Source: Macrostomum hystrix (taxonomy: Eukaryota > Platyhelminthes > Macrostomidae). From it: a DNA stretch of 64,000 nt. Below are positions 12,732 to 24,274 of the stretch, in pieces. The notes below the pieces were generated by a model. The model was not told the origin of the DNA, ran no database searches, and saw only the letters and a list, made by a program, of their open reading frames with translations. The stretch lies in contig CATNEN010000025.1 of assembly GCA_950097015.1 (NCBI GenBank), positions 4,689,001 to 4,753,000 of the forward strand, in the 5' to 3' direction. The position numbers were made by a program, and so were the translations under genes. Numbering within the stretch: position 1 is the first letter of the stretch; each line of letters starts with the position of its first letter.

Positions 12732-13341
12732 TCCTTGCCTTGGACTTACACTCTCTTGACTGACCGCAGTTAAATGATTTTTCGCTGAATGGCATAACTT
12801 TGTAGTGGCTGATGTTAATGCAGACGGAATTCAAGAAAAAATCACATAGAAAGTCACTTTCTAAACGTGTCAAACACTGCACTGCGCTTTGATCCACTTT
12901 AGGGACAACTTTTTTTGTTAAAGAAAAAAATTATTTTACAACGCACTAAAATATCATCTGCCACCACTTATCGAGCTAATTTCGTATTTAGAAGTGCCTA
13001 AAGCTCCTAACGACTTTGAGACACTTTTACAGTGGTTTCAGCTGCTTCCAAATGCCTCAACTCGAATTGACACATGTCACTCGAGTCCTTCCTTGTTATC
13101 GAATTTGTTTACACCGACTTAATTCCAAAAAAATTGTCTCCATTCTAAGCAATGCACCTGTCATCAGCAGGTGTTAGTCTACTGGCAGCCCCACTTAGCG
13201 CGGGGTCAGTGGAGCGCATAAATACGAGAAGTCCCTTGCTAGCCGTTGACAGTCATAAAAAAATCGGATCTGATAAACTTTAGATAATACAGCTTTGAGT
13301 TTTGATTGCCGTATTAGTTTAACAACTTGCCACCTCTAAAG
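12732..13341. other. Upstream region of the lectin gene
   Basis: Mostly unique AT-rich sequence. A TATA-like ATAAATA near 13218, about 120 bp before the lectin ATG, is the best promoter candidate. No coding region is seen. Confidence 0.4.
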
Positions 13342-15192
13342 ATGGGCAGATCACTGACGCTGCCACTGCCGCTGCTGCTGCTAATGTTGGCTGTCTGCGT
13401 GGCGGCTGTGCAGTCGGTCTCCGTGAAAAGTAAGTTCAACCTGTAGACATTCACATTCAATCTGTTCACAATCTTCTAGCCTTTCGTTTGGGTGGTGGTT
13501 TTCTACAATTTTTATGCATAGTATATTAACTGTTGATGGAATTTCTGTGAGTTAAAATTTCGGTGAGTTTTTATTTCAGTGAGTTGGGATTTCAGTGAGT
13601 TGGGATTTCAGTGAGTTGGGATTTCAGTGAGTTGGGATTTCAGTGAGTTGGGATTTCAGTGAGTTGGGATTTCAGTGAGTTGGGATTTCAGTGAGTTGGG
13701 ATTTCAGTGAGTTGGGATTTCAGTGAGTTGGGATTTCAGTGAGTTGGGATTTCAGTGAGTTGGGATTTCAGTGAGTTGGGATTTCAGTGAGTTGGGATTT
13801 CAGTGAGTTGGGATTTCGGTGAGTGAGTTGGAGTTACTTTGAGTGGGGATTTCGTTGAGTTGGGATTTGGCGAGTTAGAATTTCGGCTAGTGGGGATTTC
13901 AGCGCTGGAACTTCCAAGATATAGTCTATATCTAAAATCGCCGTATAGATAACGTATGGACGACACAACTAAACTTCGTTGTCAAACAGAAAAATGCGCG
14001 AGCGCCTGCTACGGCAAGCGGCTCACGCTGGCCTGTAAGAAAGGCCACATTCTCGCCGTTCGCTCTGCCATCTACGGCCCGGCGCCGCGTAATCGCTGTC
14101 GTCGCGTAGGTCTCTCGAAGCGGCGACCTGTCCGGCACGGCTGTGCCACTCGCAAAGTGACGCGCATCCTGCGTGGGGTCTGCGACGGCAAGCGGAAGTG
14201 TCGCTTAGCGGTTAAAGCGTACAAAGGTGCTATGGGCAGATACTGCAGCGGAGTGAGCGCCTACCTCAAAGTGACGTACACTTGCAAGCGAGGTAAGTTT
14301 TTAGCATGCGATTTATTGCTAACATACTCTTGTAGGTATATCAGATCAGAGAGCAGAATTGACATTATGGCACAACTACTTCTAAATGTCCCCAGATCGA
14401 TGCTCTAAAGTGCGAAAACAAGCTGCTAAAATCTTGAAGAAGCTGAGCAAATGCAAGAAAGGGCGTCACGGCAAAACCGGGAAAGATGCGAAGAAGCTCT
14501 ATAAGAAGTTGGGCAAACTCTGGGCCACCAAAAGAATTTGCTTCGAATGGAAGAAAAGTTACTGGAAGCACAGCAAACTCAATCGACGTCACAAGAAGAG
14601 CCATCGACACAAAAAATGGAAGCACAGCAAACTCAATCGACGTCGCAAGAAGAACCATGGACACAAAAAATGGAAGCACAGCAAACTCAATCGACGTCAC
14701 AAGAAGAGCGATGGACACAAAAAATGGATGCACAGCAAACTCAATCGACGTCGCAAGAAGAACCATGGACACAAAAAATGGAAGCACAGCAAACTCAATC
14801 GACGTCACAAGAAGAGCGATGGACACAAAAAATGGAAGCACAGCAAACTCAATCGACGTCGCAAGAAGAGTCATGGACACAAAAAATGGAAGCACAGCAA
14901 ACTCAATCGACGTCACAAGAAGAGTCATGAACACAAAAAATGGAAGCACAGCAAACTAAATCGACGTCACAAGAAGAGCGATGGACACAAAAAATGGAAG
15001 CACAGCAAACTCAATCGACGTCACAAGAAGAGCGATGGACACAAAAAATGGAAGCACAGCAAACTCAGTCGACGTCACAAGAAGAGCCATGGACCCAAAA
15101 AACGTTACTGGAAGCACAAAAAACTCAATCGACATCGCAAGGACAGTCATGATGGACTAAAAAAACATAACTGGAAGCGCCACAAGCCGTGA
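13342..15192 (+). CDS. Secreted SUEL-type lectin with cationic repeat tail
   Basis: Exons 13342-13429, 13990-14292 and 14396-15192 join in phase to 395 residues. Residues 1-22 are a signal peptide (MGRSLTLPLPLLLLML...). Residues of about 30-130 form a galactose/rhamnose-binding SUEL lectin domain: nine cysteines, the diagnostic ACYGKRL start, AIYG in the sugar-binding loop, a GKRKC motif and a final YLKVTYTC. The third exon adds a Lys-rich linker with three more Cys, then 11 copies of an 18-residue Cys-free unit (for example KHSKLNRRHKKSHGHKKW), ending RHKP. The tail is extraordinarily basic (Lys, Arg, His). Such lectins bind surface glycans outside the cell. The tail might bind anionic glycans, mineral, nucleic acid or membranes, as in adhesive or antimicrobial secretions; that is inference. 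Splice phase from the lectin domain fixes the reading frame of the tail, whose DNA is open in several other frames. Confidence 0.85.
13556..13822. repeat. 16-bp tandem repeat in lectin intron 1
   Basis: About 16 near-identical copies of ATTTCAGTGAGTTGGG fill the middle of the 560-bp first intron of the lectin gene. Each unit overlaps an acceptor-like TTTCAG with a donor-like GTGAGT. Degenerate copies continue to about 13895. Confidence 0.9.
14568..15150 (+). repeat. 54-bp coding repeat of the lectin tail
   Basis: Eleven tandem copies of a 54-bp unit encode the 18-residue basic repeats. The last two copies are longer and more diverged. Because 54 is divisible by three and the unit lacks stops in most frames, plus-strand frames reading as EAQQTQSTSQEE and minus-strand hydrophobic frames are open too. 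These are shadows of the lectin tail. Confidence 0.92.
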
Positions 15193-15217
15193 TTACCATT
15201 TTAGAAGTGTGGTTTAC

Positions 15218-15223
15218 AATAAA
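15218..15223 (+). terminator. Polyadenylation signal of the lectin gene
   Basis: AATAAA lies 26 bp after the lectin stop codon. Confidence 0.6.
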
Positions 15224-16095
15224 TCCTTATGTAGAATATAATGTGCTTCTCGATGTGGAATATTCGAAAGAAAATTAAACACAGTATAGTTTAGCTACTA
15301 ATGCTTTCGCAAACCAGTCCACTAACTATTTCAAGAGTCTTCTTTCGGTTAAAGCTTTTTTGCTAGATTATGTTCTTTTAGACAGATTACGTTTTTTGTT
15401 TTGCAGAGCGATTTTAGAACGATTCTGGCTTGAAAACACAAAATTTTCTGAATAAAACTGTGTCTTGGTTCAAGGATTTCCCTATTCGCATATGCTATGA
15501 TTTCAATTGTTTTTCTACTTGGAAATCACATGCAAACAATTCATGTTCACACCTAACTTAGCGAGAGAGTTATGAAAGGAAACATTTATATTTGGAAATA
15601 TAAGTACAAAGATAGACTAGATTAAAACTGATTGCAGCCGAAAGGCAAATTTAGGAATCAAGGGAGAAGCTCCGAATGACTTCTAATCAAAAGGAATTGC
15701 ATTTCACAAAAGATTATGCCCTCTGGTCACAAAGTCTGGCAGCTTAAACTGAGTAAAGCAATGCAAAACTGACAAGCCGCTTAGCAATTAAATCGAGTTT
15801 CAAACATTTAATCAGACAATCTGATTCAATCGAACATTTTCAATGATCAAACTTGCTCGAATTATCGCAGCTCGATGCAAAAGCAGCAGATAAGCCAAAG
15901 AAGATTAAAATGTAACTCTTTAAAGACCTAGGTTCTTTCATTACGTATATCGACGCCTAAAATGTGCAAAACAAAACAATGAAGATTTAAAAATTTGATG
16001 CCTCAACTTGTACTAACAGATTTATACTATTTATGCTATAGGAAAGTACCTCATTCCACCATGCCTGATATGAGATTCGTTGTCACTGGGACACC
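15224..16095. other. Intergenic sequence, no gene seen
   Basis: AT-rich unique sequence between the lectin gene and the next array. No conserved coding, RNA or mobile-element signature is visible. Confidence 0.5.
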
Positions 16096-16826
16096 GCTTC
16101 ACATCCTGCTTCGATTCTAGTTTCACTTCCTGCTTCGATTCTAGTTTCACTTCCTGCTTCGATTCTAGTTTCATTTCCTGCTTCGATTCTAGTTTCACTT
16201 CAGCTGCTTCGATCCTAGTTTCACTTCCTGCTTCGATTCTAGTTTCACATCCTACTTCGATTCTAGTTTCACTTCCTGCTTCGATTCTAGTTTCACTTCC
16301 TGCTTCGATTCTAGTTTCACTTCCTGCTTCGATTCTAGTTTCACTTCCTGCTTCGATTCTAGTTTCACTTCCTGCTTCGATTCTAGTTTCACTTCCTGCT
16401 TCGATTCTAGTTTCATTTCCTGCTTCGATTTTTTTAATTTCCTGCTTCGATTCTAGTTTCACTTCCTGCTTCGATTCTAGTTTCATTTCCTGCTTCGATT
16501 CTAGTATCACTTCCTGCTTCGATTCTAGTTTCATTTCCTGCTTCGATTCTAGTTTCACTTCCTGCTTCGATTCTAGTTTCATTTCCTGCCTCGATTCTAG
16601 TTTCACTTCCTGCTTCGATTCTAGTTTCATTTCCTGCTTCGATTCTAGTTTCATTTCCTGCTTCGATTTTATTTTTATTTCCTGCTTCGATTCTAGTTTC
16701 ACTTCCTGCTTCGATTCTAGTTTCAATTCCTGCTTCGATTCTAGTTTCACTTCCTGCTTCGATTCTCGTTTCACTTCCTGCTTCGATTCTAGTTTCACTT
16801 CCTGCTTCGATTCTAGTTTCACTTCC
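16096..16826. repeat. 24-bp minisatellite
   Basis: About 30 copies of a 24-bp unit containing CTGCTTCGATTCTAGTTTCA. The period is divisible by three, so both strands carry long open frames (minus strand reads KLESKQEV repeats). No start context, splice sites or flanking coding sequence supports a gene. The unit is related, in inverted orientation, to the array at 27230-28065. Confidence 0.9.
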
Positions 16827-18077
16827 TTAGATGATTCATGCTTTAAATTTCAATTTCTTCCAATAATATATTTCGTTTGCCCCTTATGTTATCTATTTCT
16901 ACCAACTGAGAGTATCTGAATTGTTTTTCCTTTATCCGAATTATTTTATCTCAGAATCTGCATTTCTACCTGTCGGCTTGCCTCAATAAGAAGAAGCGGG
17001 GCGGCTTTCTGCATTCAAATGAAGCGGCAGACAATGCAGGGCTAGGGCAAAAAGTGCTTCAAAATTTTTACGACTATAAATTTAGTAACTGCTGCAGGAG
17101 AGAAACACAGTAAATGACGGAAAGCAGACGCATTGGCAGATGAATTCGGGAGCACCCGCCTTATATGTCATCTAGGCAGCGCAGAAGCTTTCTCATCGCT
17201 AGCCAACAATTGTGCTATTGAGGGATCTGCAGTTCCAGAACATTGCGCTGCATCTCCTTGAAGCCAGCTCAGGCAGGCAGGCACATTGGAGGCAAAAAGT
17301 CTGGGGTTGAAGTCAAGTAACCTCCAATTTAGCTGACTGCAGGCTGACGGACTAGAACGATAGGCACCGAATCTCAGGTTTTGCCATATATTATATATTT
17401 TAAACTAAAATTTCACAATGCACTGTTATTAGTATGTTCAAAAAGTATTATTTTATAAATAGTTCTGCCCTCCACCAGAAGGAAGTTAGTCGGCTTTGCT
17501 TTGGAGGTAGCGAAAGCAGAAAAACCGGAAGTATGCTTTCTTTAAAAAAAAGATGCGTGAACACAATTGTGAATAAGGTTGAATGCAGTTATATTAACAA
17601 ATAGTGTTACAACATCTTATCGGCAATCATGCATTTCGGCGAGGCCGTCCGTACCCCAAGAGACAATAAATATAAATTTGTCAAAGAAAAAAATTGCTGA
17701 GCGAATTTTACGAAAAAAATACAATTATCGCACTTATCAGAAATCTCATGAAATAATGAGTCAAGCATAGCGCGCTACTTGTCAGTAGCAGTATTCGGAC
17801 AATGGCAGAATAAAATACGCACATGGTTTGAATAAAACGGTTCGGAAGATGATTTAGCATAAAATAAGCCATGCAGGCTGAAAAGTAGGAAAGCTTGGCA
17901 AACGTGGCAGATTTCTCGAGTTATAAAATTGCCGCAACAAAGGCACCTGTTTGAGTTGTTTGCTACAGAAAATCATGGATTCAAGCTGAAAATGACGGTA
18001 TACGGACACGGTGTCAGAAATACAAGGGGTTGATTTGGCCCGTCTACTCTGAGACATAACAGAAAGCATATATGGAG
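16827..18077. other. Intergenic sequence, no gene seen
   Basis: Unique sequence up to the end of the TMEM263-like gene. Probably includes the 3' UTR of that minus-strand gene close to 18077. Nothing else is recognised. Confidence 0.45.
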
Positions 18078-18952
18078 CTACTCCTGCTTCTTGCTGCCGG
18101 AACTGCTTGCTTGGCTTGTGGCATTGCTTCCAGGAGCAAATCTGTGAACCACTGGCAGGCGGCTGGCCACTGCGCCGGTGGCCGCAGCTCCGGCACCAGC
18201 CGTCCATTTGATTGCACTCCAGCCGTAGGAGGCGGTGCCCGATGCGGCAGCGAAGAGGCCTCCAGCTAGCCGGCCAGTCAATCCGGTGCTGCCATCTTCG
18301 GTGGCAGCAGGCCCAGCAGATGCATTTGTTGCTGTTGATGACTCATTGACCGGTTGTGAACGCTCTGTGGAGAGGCATTTTTGTTAATTATGAAATAGGT
18401 AGTCTACACTACACTACAGCCAGCTGTTAAATCAGTGCAAGCATTAGTTGGGGTAACATTCAATAGCTGCTGCTGTGCCATTGGCTAAACAGCTGATCAA
18501 ACTTGGTAGGATTAATTTTTATTTAATATCATTCATACATAGGGCCTATATAAAACAGAAAAGCCAAAAGGTTCTTATTTTACTAAAAGGAAATTACTAG
18601 GCCTCGTACTCATTTTATTTCATTAAAAAGTATCATACTTTCATTGCTTATAGTTGGTTACTCTATGGTTTGGTCTACTCTAGGGAAATGATCTTCAGTT
18701 TTTTATTATCTGTCTGTGTAACTATAACTTTAGACTTTAATAAGAGTATTAGGGCCTGCTATTTTTTTGCATTTGAAACAGATATGAGCCAACCTATAGG
18801 TAACATCTTATATGAAAAACTGTGGACCAAAATAGAGAAAATATTATTTTTTATATCACCTCACCTGCCTCAGAAAACTCATCAGTACTATCAGAATGGG
18901 TGGTCTGCTTGGTTCCACTTCCGGAATCCTTTCTTATGTGTCTCTGATACAT
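18078..18952 (-). CDS. TMEM263-like small membrane protein
   Basis: Two minus-strand exons, 18952-18865 and 18364-18078, join in phase (GCA G|AG CGT) to 124 residues. The N-terminal half is Ser/Thr/Asp/Glu-rich and looks disordered. The second exon has the glycine/alanine-rich segment typical of TMEM263 (C12orf23): GLTGRLAGGLFAAASG, then GAAATGAVASRLP, and a Ser/Lys-rich end (SSSGSKKQE). In the family this Gly-rich region forms one or two short membrane segments; the human protein is 116 residues. Function is poorly defined, with reported effects on growth signalling in vertebrates. The donor GTGAGG and the acceptor CTCCACAG are clear on the minus strand. An acceptor-like TTTCAG lies 9 bases before the ATG, so an untranslated or trans-spliced leader is possible. 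Confidence 0.7.
18409..18480 (+). mobile_element. Degraded fragment of SINE family 2
   Basis: Within the TMEM263-like intron, the stretch with CTGTTAAATC...GCATTAGTTGGGGTAA matches the body of the SINE at 61739-61975 at most positions. It is short and diverged, so this is a tentative call. Confidence 0.45.
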
Positions 18953-20161
18953 GACGATTTGCTGAAATTTATAATAAATTTGTCATTTAATTCAGTTAAG
19001 AATACAATATATTAAAAGTAACAAACGCAAACGCAAAAGTTGAATGAAGCTTAGCTCTAAAGACTTACCCTGTATAAAACAAAACCAGCTATAAAATGCT
19101 GATTGTTGCACTTTTTATATAGTTACACTTTGTACTAGAGTTCAGATTGCTTTCTAGAAACCAGACAATTTGAATGTAAAAATGCTAGCTTTTAAAACTT
19201 TTAAAAGAAATTAAAATCGTTTTAACTAAGAAAACGTTTTTCGTTTTGTTTGCTTTACATATAAATTAAATTTTCAGCGCATGAAAGAGCCTATTTTAGT
19301 TTTACCTAGGTCCACTTTATTTGAAAAGTGAGTTCTTAGAAATAAAGTTCCGAGGAAAATCTTCATGCCTTTGCTTTCTCACCCTTTATCAAATTTTGTA
19401 GTAGGTTAGTAACAGCATACAGTTTTATGGCTGCGGGTGCTTTCTGCTCTTTTATTCGACTAGGCTTAGGAACTGGAGCAGGCTTAATATGCTGTACAAA
19501 ATTCGCATCTGGTTCGAACCCAAAGATCGGTAAGATGTTTTCTCATCGATCAATGTTATGAATGTTATTAAGGTTATGAAGTCCACTTTGTCTCTGGTAA
19601 CAATCCTAACCACTTCAGTAAGACATCTGAAGACATCTGAGATCTGTAATAAATGATCTGATCTGATCTGAGTATATATGGTCTTAAACATAAATATATA
19701 TATATAAATATTTGCTTTTTTATATGTTGTAGAAATCAAGCAGTGTAAACATTTATGTATTAGTTCCCATTGGTTTGTTTATATCCTTAATGACTTACAG
19801 ACATTATTATCAGTGATGAAATGAAATATTAATGTTAGCAACATTTTACCACACGGTAAAAACTGCTAACTTTACCACACACTAATGTCAAAATTACCCT
19901 ACATTGAAGTTAGTGGTGCAGTGGACTAAAAATAGCTTCTTAATTGGCAAAGCCAATAAACAGTGCGGTAAATTCCACATAGTTTACCACATAGTCCACT
20001 GCATAGTCAAAGCCTGAAATCAGGTATATTTAACAGTGTGGTAAATTCCACATAGTCCACTGCATAGTCCAAGCCTGAAAGAGGTTTTTTAAACAGTGCA
20101 GTAAATTCTGCATAGTCCACTGCATAATAAGATTTGTTAAACAGTGCAGTTTTTTAACATG
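18953..20161. other. Intergenic AT-rich sequence
   Basis: No gene recognised. Short direct repeats near 19850-20150 around the phrases TTTACCACA and CATAGTCCACTGCATA make the 300 bp before the inverted-repeat element mildly repetitive. Confidence 0.5.
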
Positions 20162-20952
20162 TTATAAACGGAAGTGCTTATTCCCACGGTCCCGTGCCAA
20201 TATTTTCAATTTTATCCACACGGATCCGTGCCGATAATTTCTGCTTATCCACACGGCAGCTTGTATGAATATAGGTCTACAACTCATATATGCCGTGCCG
20301 TTAATTTCAATTTTATCCACACAGATCTGTGCCGATAATTCTCTGCCTGTCCACACGGCAGCTTGTTTTGCCGATAACTTTAAGAACTTAAAGCACATAT
20401 TTTACAGGAACTGTGTAGCAATTTTCATGTACTATATACAACTGGTCATACATGTTTTCCAGAACCTGCAGTTACCTGTAGTAGGGCGTCTTTTAATTAC
20501 GAGCAATGCACATGTTAAATTTCGAATAATCGTTAATTTCGAATAATCGTTAATTTCGAATAATATGCAACGTTGCTAACAATTGCATGAAGAATCACGC
20601 AGACATTTGTATTGCACACGCGCTTGAAATATGATATGATGCACATGCGCAAATGATAACTATTGACTTGTTACCGTACGAAAATAAGGTTTCAGAAACT
20701 CGACGAAAGCATGTTAACTAGTTCCGCGCTTTCCTCTGCGAATCTTTACAATTGTGTGTCCTTCGGACTTAGGCGTTAAATTCTTGAGAGTTAAAACAGT
20801 CTCCCAATGCTTTTGCTGGACAATTTTCTTAGTTGTAGACCTATTCATACAAGCTGCCGTGAGGATAAGCAGAAAATTATCGGCACGGATCCGTGTGGAT
20901 AAAATTGAAATTATCGGCACGGGACCGTGGGAATAAGCTCTGCCGTTATAAA
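20162..20952. mobile_element. Non-autonomous DNA transposon with long inverted repeats
   Basis: Element 20169-20945 (777 bp), flanked on both sides by TTATAAA (20162-20168 and 20946-20952), taken as a 7-bp target-site duplication. The termini are inverted copies of about 110 bp starting CGGNAGNGCTTATTCCCACG. The arms contain iterated subterminal motifs (CACACGGATCCGTGCCGATA and variants), with a further direct copy near 20300-20360. No transposase frame remains inside, so it is MITE-like or foldback-like. Superfamily is not clear from the ends. Confidence 0.75.
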
Positions 20953-22055
20953 CAGTACTGTAAAGTGTCACTAAAGTAAATATTAAATTTAAATTAAAAA
21001 TTATAACATAAAAATAAAACAAAGATTAATGTTTGCATGTGTGATAAATTGCAAATTCTTGCAAAAAATACATTATTTATAAAGATAAAATACAATTGTT
21101 ATTATTAGTAATTGCATTTAGAAGTGTAGCTCAAAATAGCAATGGCGACACTCCAAACAATAATAATTCTGATACCAGAACCAGATGTCCTCTTGCTAGA
21201 CTTTTGTCACTTATGATCTCACTGAATGTCTAAAGAAAGCAAGTTTGCCAAAAAACTTTTTGAAGACAAAAGTCAAATTTTAAGCTAATACTTGTAAAGG
21301 CTCAATGTGTAGAAAGAGTATTTTGTTTGTTAATACAAATTTATCTATATAATAAATAATGCTTCTACATTCTTTAAATTTATGCATTGTTTTTTCTTAG
21401 AGATAGTTTAGTAATACTTAAATTTTCTGTATATTTACTACTGTAAGTACTGTTTGCTAAAACTGTGCATATGCTATATTCAGTTACTGTTTTTATGCTA
21501 TTAGCTATCTAGACATACCTTATTAATTGTGTACTTACTCTGCTCTTATTAATTCTCCCAGCTTTAACACATTATTGAAATTTGCCTAGGATGAGAATGC
21601 AAATTAACTCTTAAGTGAAAACAAGTGACAACTTTAGCAGAACAAAACCTTGGGTTTTAGTATTGGAGCTGTAGCCACTGCCTGCAAAAGTGTGAAATGC
21701 ATAAAATTACAAGTGTGAATTTTAAGAAATGTTCCACACATTGTATATAGCCATTGGCTATCAAAGTTTTGCATTTTTTAAATATCTTTCCTTTCATATT
21801 GCAAGCACAGTTGCTATCAAAGTGGTTGTTACTAAGTGGTCATTACTTGTTACTAAAGTGACTATATTTTAACTATTCAATAAATACTTTTCACTGAAAA
21901 TGTCTGTGAATGACCTTCAATGAAATGTCCTTAAAACATTTGTTTGTGGTTCTATGTTTCTTTACAATTTTGTTGGTATTTTTTTCTGTAAAGTCAATGG
22001 ATTCGAGCACAGCAAATATTATATTATTTCTGATATAAAACAAACAAACGAATAC
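20953..22055. other. Intergenic AT-rich sequence upstream of MRPS15
   Basis: Unique AT-rich sequence. It should hold the promoter or a 5' exon of MRPS15, but no distinct motif can be supported. Confidence 0.4.
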
Positions 22056-24034
22056 ATGAAAACTATTATTTTAGTCACCCCAGTTCGGCATGGTCACTGG
22101 TTCACCAAGTACTACAGCAGGAAGTGGACTATGCGTCCAATTTCTCAGGAAGTCTTGGAAAAATATCGTCAGTGTTCTGTCTAGTTATGTTACTGCTTTT
22201 ATTAGATATATGAAGTTAAGTATTCTAAATGTTTTTTCAATAAAAAATCATTTGCAGAGGAGAGATCAACAGCAAAACTGCCGAACGAAACTTCTGCACC
22301 ATTTCTGCTGCGCAAGTATTTAGACGAGTAAGTTGTTGGTAGGTTTACAAGTGTCTTAACGAATTTTTCTCATAATCTATAATTCCTATTTTTGCTTCTA
22401 ATCGCTTCTCTTTATTATAGTAGTATACCAGAGTCGGTGCGGAAGATCCACTCCTATGAGTTTACCGATATTGTAAGTTACCTCATTGCTAAATTCTTGA
22501 GCTTCTAAATGCCACAAAAATCCTGATCACAGCTCAAATTTTGTCACATGACTCAATTCATTGGTGTAGGAGGCGGCAATCAAGGACGTTATGAAGGAGA
22601 AGACAATCGAGATGGGCTTGGATCCTGCTCAAGATTCTACTGCGCATGAGAGTGAGATTTCCTTATAAGATGCGTTGCCTAGGTTACAGAGCATGACATC
22701 CACAGTTATTCACAGCTCACGGTCCAAGACATTCACGGGGACAGCTGGCTCACCAAATATCCCCAAGACATTCACGGTGACAGCTGGCTCACCTAATATC
22801 CCCAAGACATTCACGGTGACAGCTGGCTCACCAAATATCCCCAAGACATTCACGGTGACAGCTAGCTCACCAAATATCCCCAAGACATTCACGGTGACAG
22901 CTGGCTCACCAAATATCTTCAAGACATTCACGGTGACAGCTAGCTCACCTAATATCCCAAGACATTTACGGTGACAGCTAGCTCACCTAATATCCCCAAG
23001 ACATTCACGATGACAGCTAGCTCACCAAATATCCCCAAGACATTCACGGTGACAGCTGGCTCACCTAATATCCCCAAGACATTCACGGTGACAGCTAGCT
23101 CACCTAATATCCCCAAGACATTCACGGTGACAGCTAGCTCACCTAATATCCCCAAGACATTCACGGTGACAGCTAGCTCACCTAATATCCCCAAGATATT
23201 CACGGTGACAGCTAGCTCACCTAATATCCCCAAGGCATTCACGGTGACAGCTGGCTCACCAAATATCCCCAAGACATTCACGGTGACAGCTGGCTCACCA
23301 AATATCCCCAAGACATTCACGGTGACAGCTGGATCACCAAATATCCCCAAGACATTCACGGTGACAGCTGGCTCACCAAATATCCCCAAGACATTCACGG
23401 TGACAGCTAGCTCACCTAATATCCCCAAGACATTCACGGTGACAGCTTGCTCACCAAATATCCCCACCCAATCGCAGTTGTTCGCCTTACCGTGCGAGTT
23501 CGAGTCCTTCGCGAGCAGATGAACACGAAGAATTATTACGCCCTGGAGCGCAGCCTGTTGGACATGCTGGATAGGCGCAGGGAGCTGTTGAAAGCTCTGC
23601 GCTCGGAGGACTATAATCAATTCTTGCGCCTCACAACCGGCCTGGAGCTAAGCTTCTCACACGAGCCCCGGCCGGGACAGGCGGAGACGCCGAAGCCCGG
23701 CTTTCCCAGCCGGCTAGCCGAGACTCGCGACCGCTGCCAGAGCTTGAAGCAGCGCCGGCTAGGTGAACTGGCCCGCCGCACCGAGGCTGCCAAGGCCGAC
23801 TTCTTGAAGCGTCGCGAGGCCGCTCTGAAAGACGCAGCTGAGAAGCTGAACAGTTTAGGCCTGTCTCTGGATCAGGTGCTTGACGAGGTCTACGCCGACC
23901 GGCGGGCCAGAGCCGAGGCCGACTTGCTTGAGGACCAGCTGCACTGGTTCTATGGCGAACAGCGCGCCCACATCAAGTATGTGGCCAAATTGGCCGAGAA
24001 GGCTAAGGCGGCTCAGACTCGCGGAAAGAAGTGA
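22056..24034 (+). CDS. Mitochondrial ribosomal protein S15 (uS15m)
   Basis: Five exons, 22056-22167, 22258-22327, 22421-22472, 22570-22651 and 23478-24034, join in phase to 290 residues. The last exon carries the S15/NS1 RNA-binding fold: IVRLTVRVRVLREQM, then LLDMLDRRRELLKALRSEDY (the conserved DRR-x2-LLK-x-LR-x3-Y block), followed by a charged helical C-terminus ending KAAQTRGKK. Upstream exons match the mitochondrial N-terminal extension (SIPESVRKIHSYEFTD and so on). The protein binds 12S rRNA helices in the mitochondrial small subunit. The start is uncertain: the ATG at 22056 gives a short basic N-terminus (MKTIILVTPVRHGHWF) suited to import, but an upstream exon could exist. Introns 1-3 are 90-97 bp; intron 4 is 826 bp because it holds a minisatellite. 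The first donor is the non-consensus GTCAGT. Confidence 0.9.
22728..23465. repeat. 39-bp minisatellite in MRPS15 intron 4
   Basis: About 19 copies of a 39-bp unit containing ACATTCACGGTGACAGCT and ATATCCCC fill the intron and end 12 bp before the acceptor at 23477. The period is divisible by three, so both strands are open (plus strand KTFTVTASSPNIP). The S15 alignment runs directly from exon 4 to exon 5, so these frames are intronic. Confidence 0.92.
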
Positions 24035-24274
24035 TTAAACCTGATTGTACGATTCGTTTTTTTTTTCAAACGGCGCTACTTATAGTAAGTAGTAGTAGGC
24101 TTCTAGAAATATTTTACTTAAATTGTGTCCATCATTGCGTCATTGAGTTAGGTGCATTTGAGTTTGACTCGTTGAAAAAATATATAAACTTGGTTGCACA
24201 AATGTTTTAGTCAGTTTATTGACTTGTTCTGTTAGTGTCTCGTTTAATTCTACACTATGCTTATAGCAGAATGA

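Noticed and set aside
14365-14949. Hydrophobic minus-strand frame as a membrane protein
   Set aside because: It is the complement of the Lys/Arg/His lectin repeats; the sense frame is fixed by the lectin splice phase.
22671-23620. Thr/Ser/Pro repeat protein at the MRPS15 locus
   Set aside because: The S15 homology and splice phase run from exon 4 (ending 22651) straight to 23478, so the array is intronic; the minus strand is equally open.
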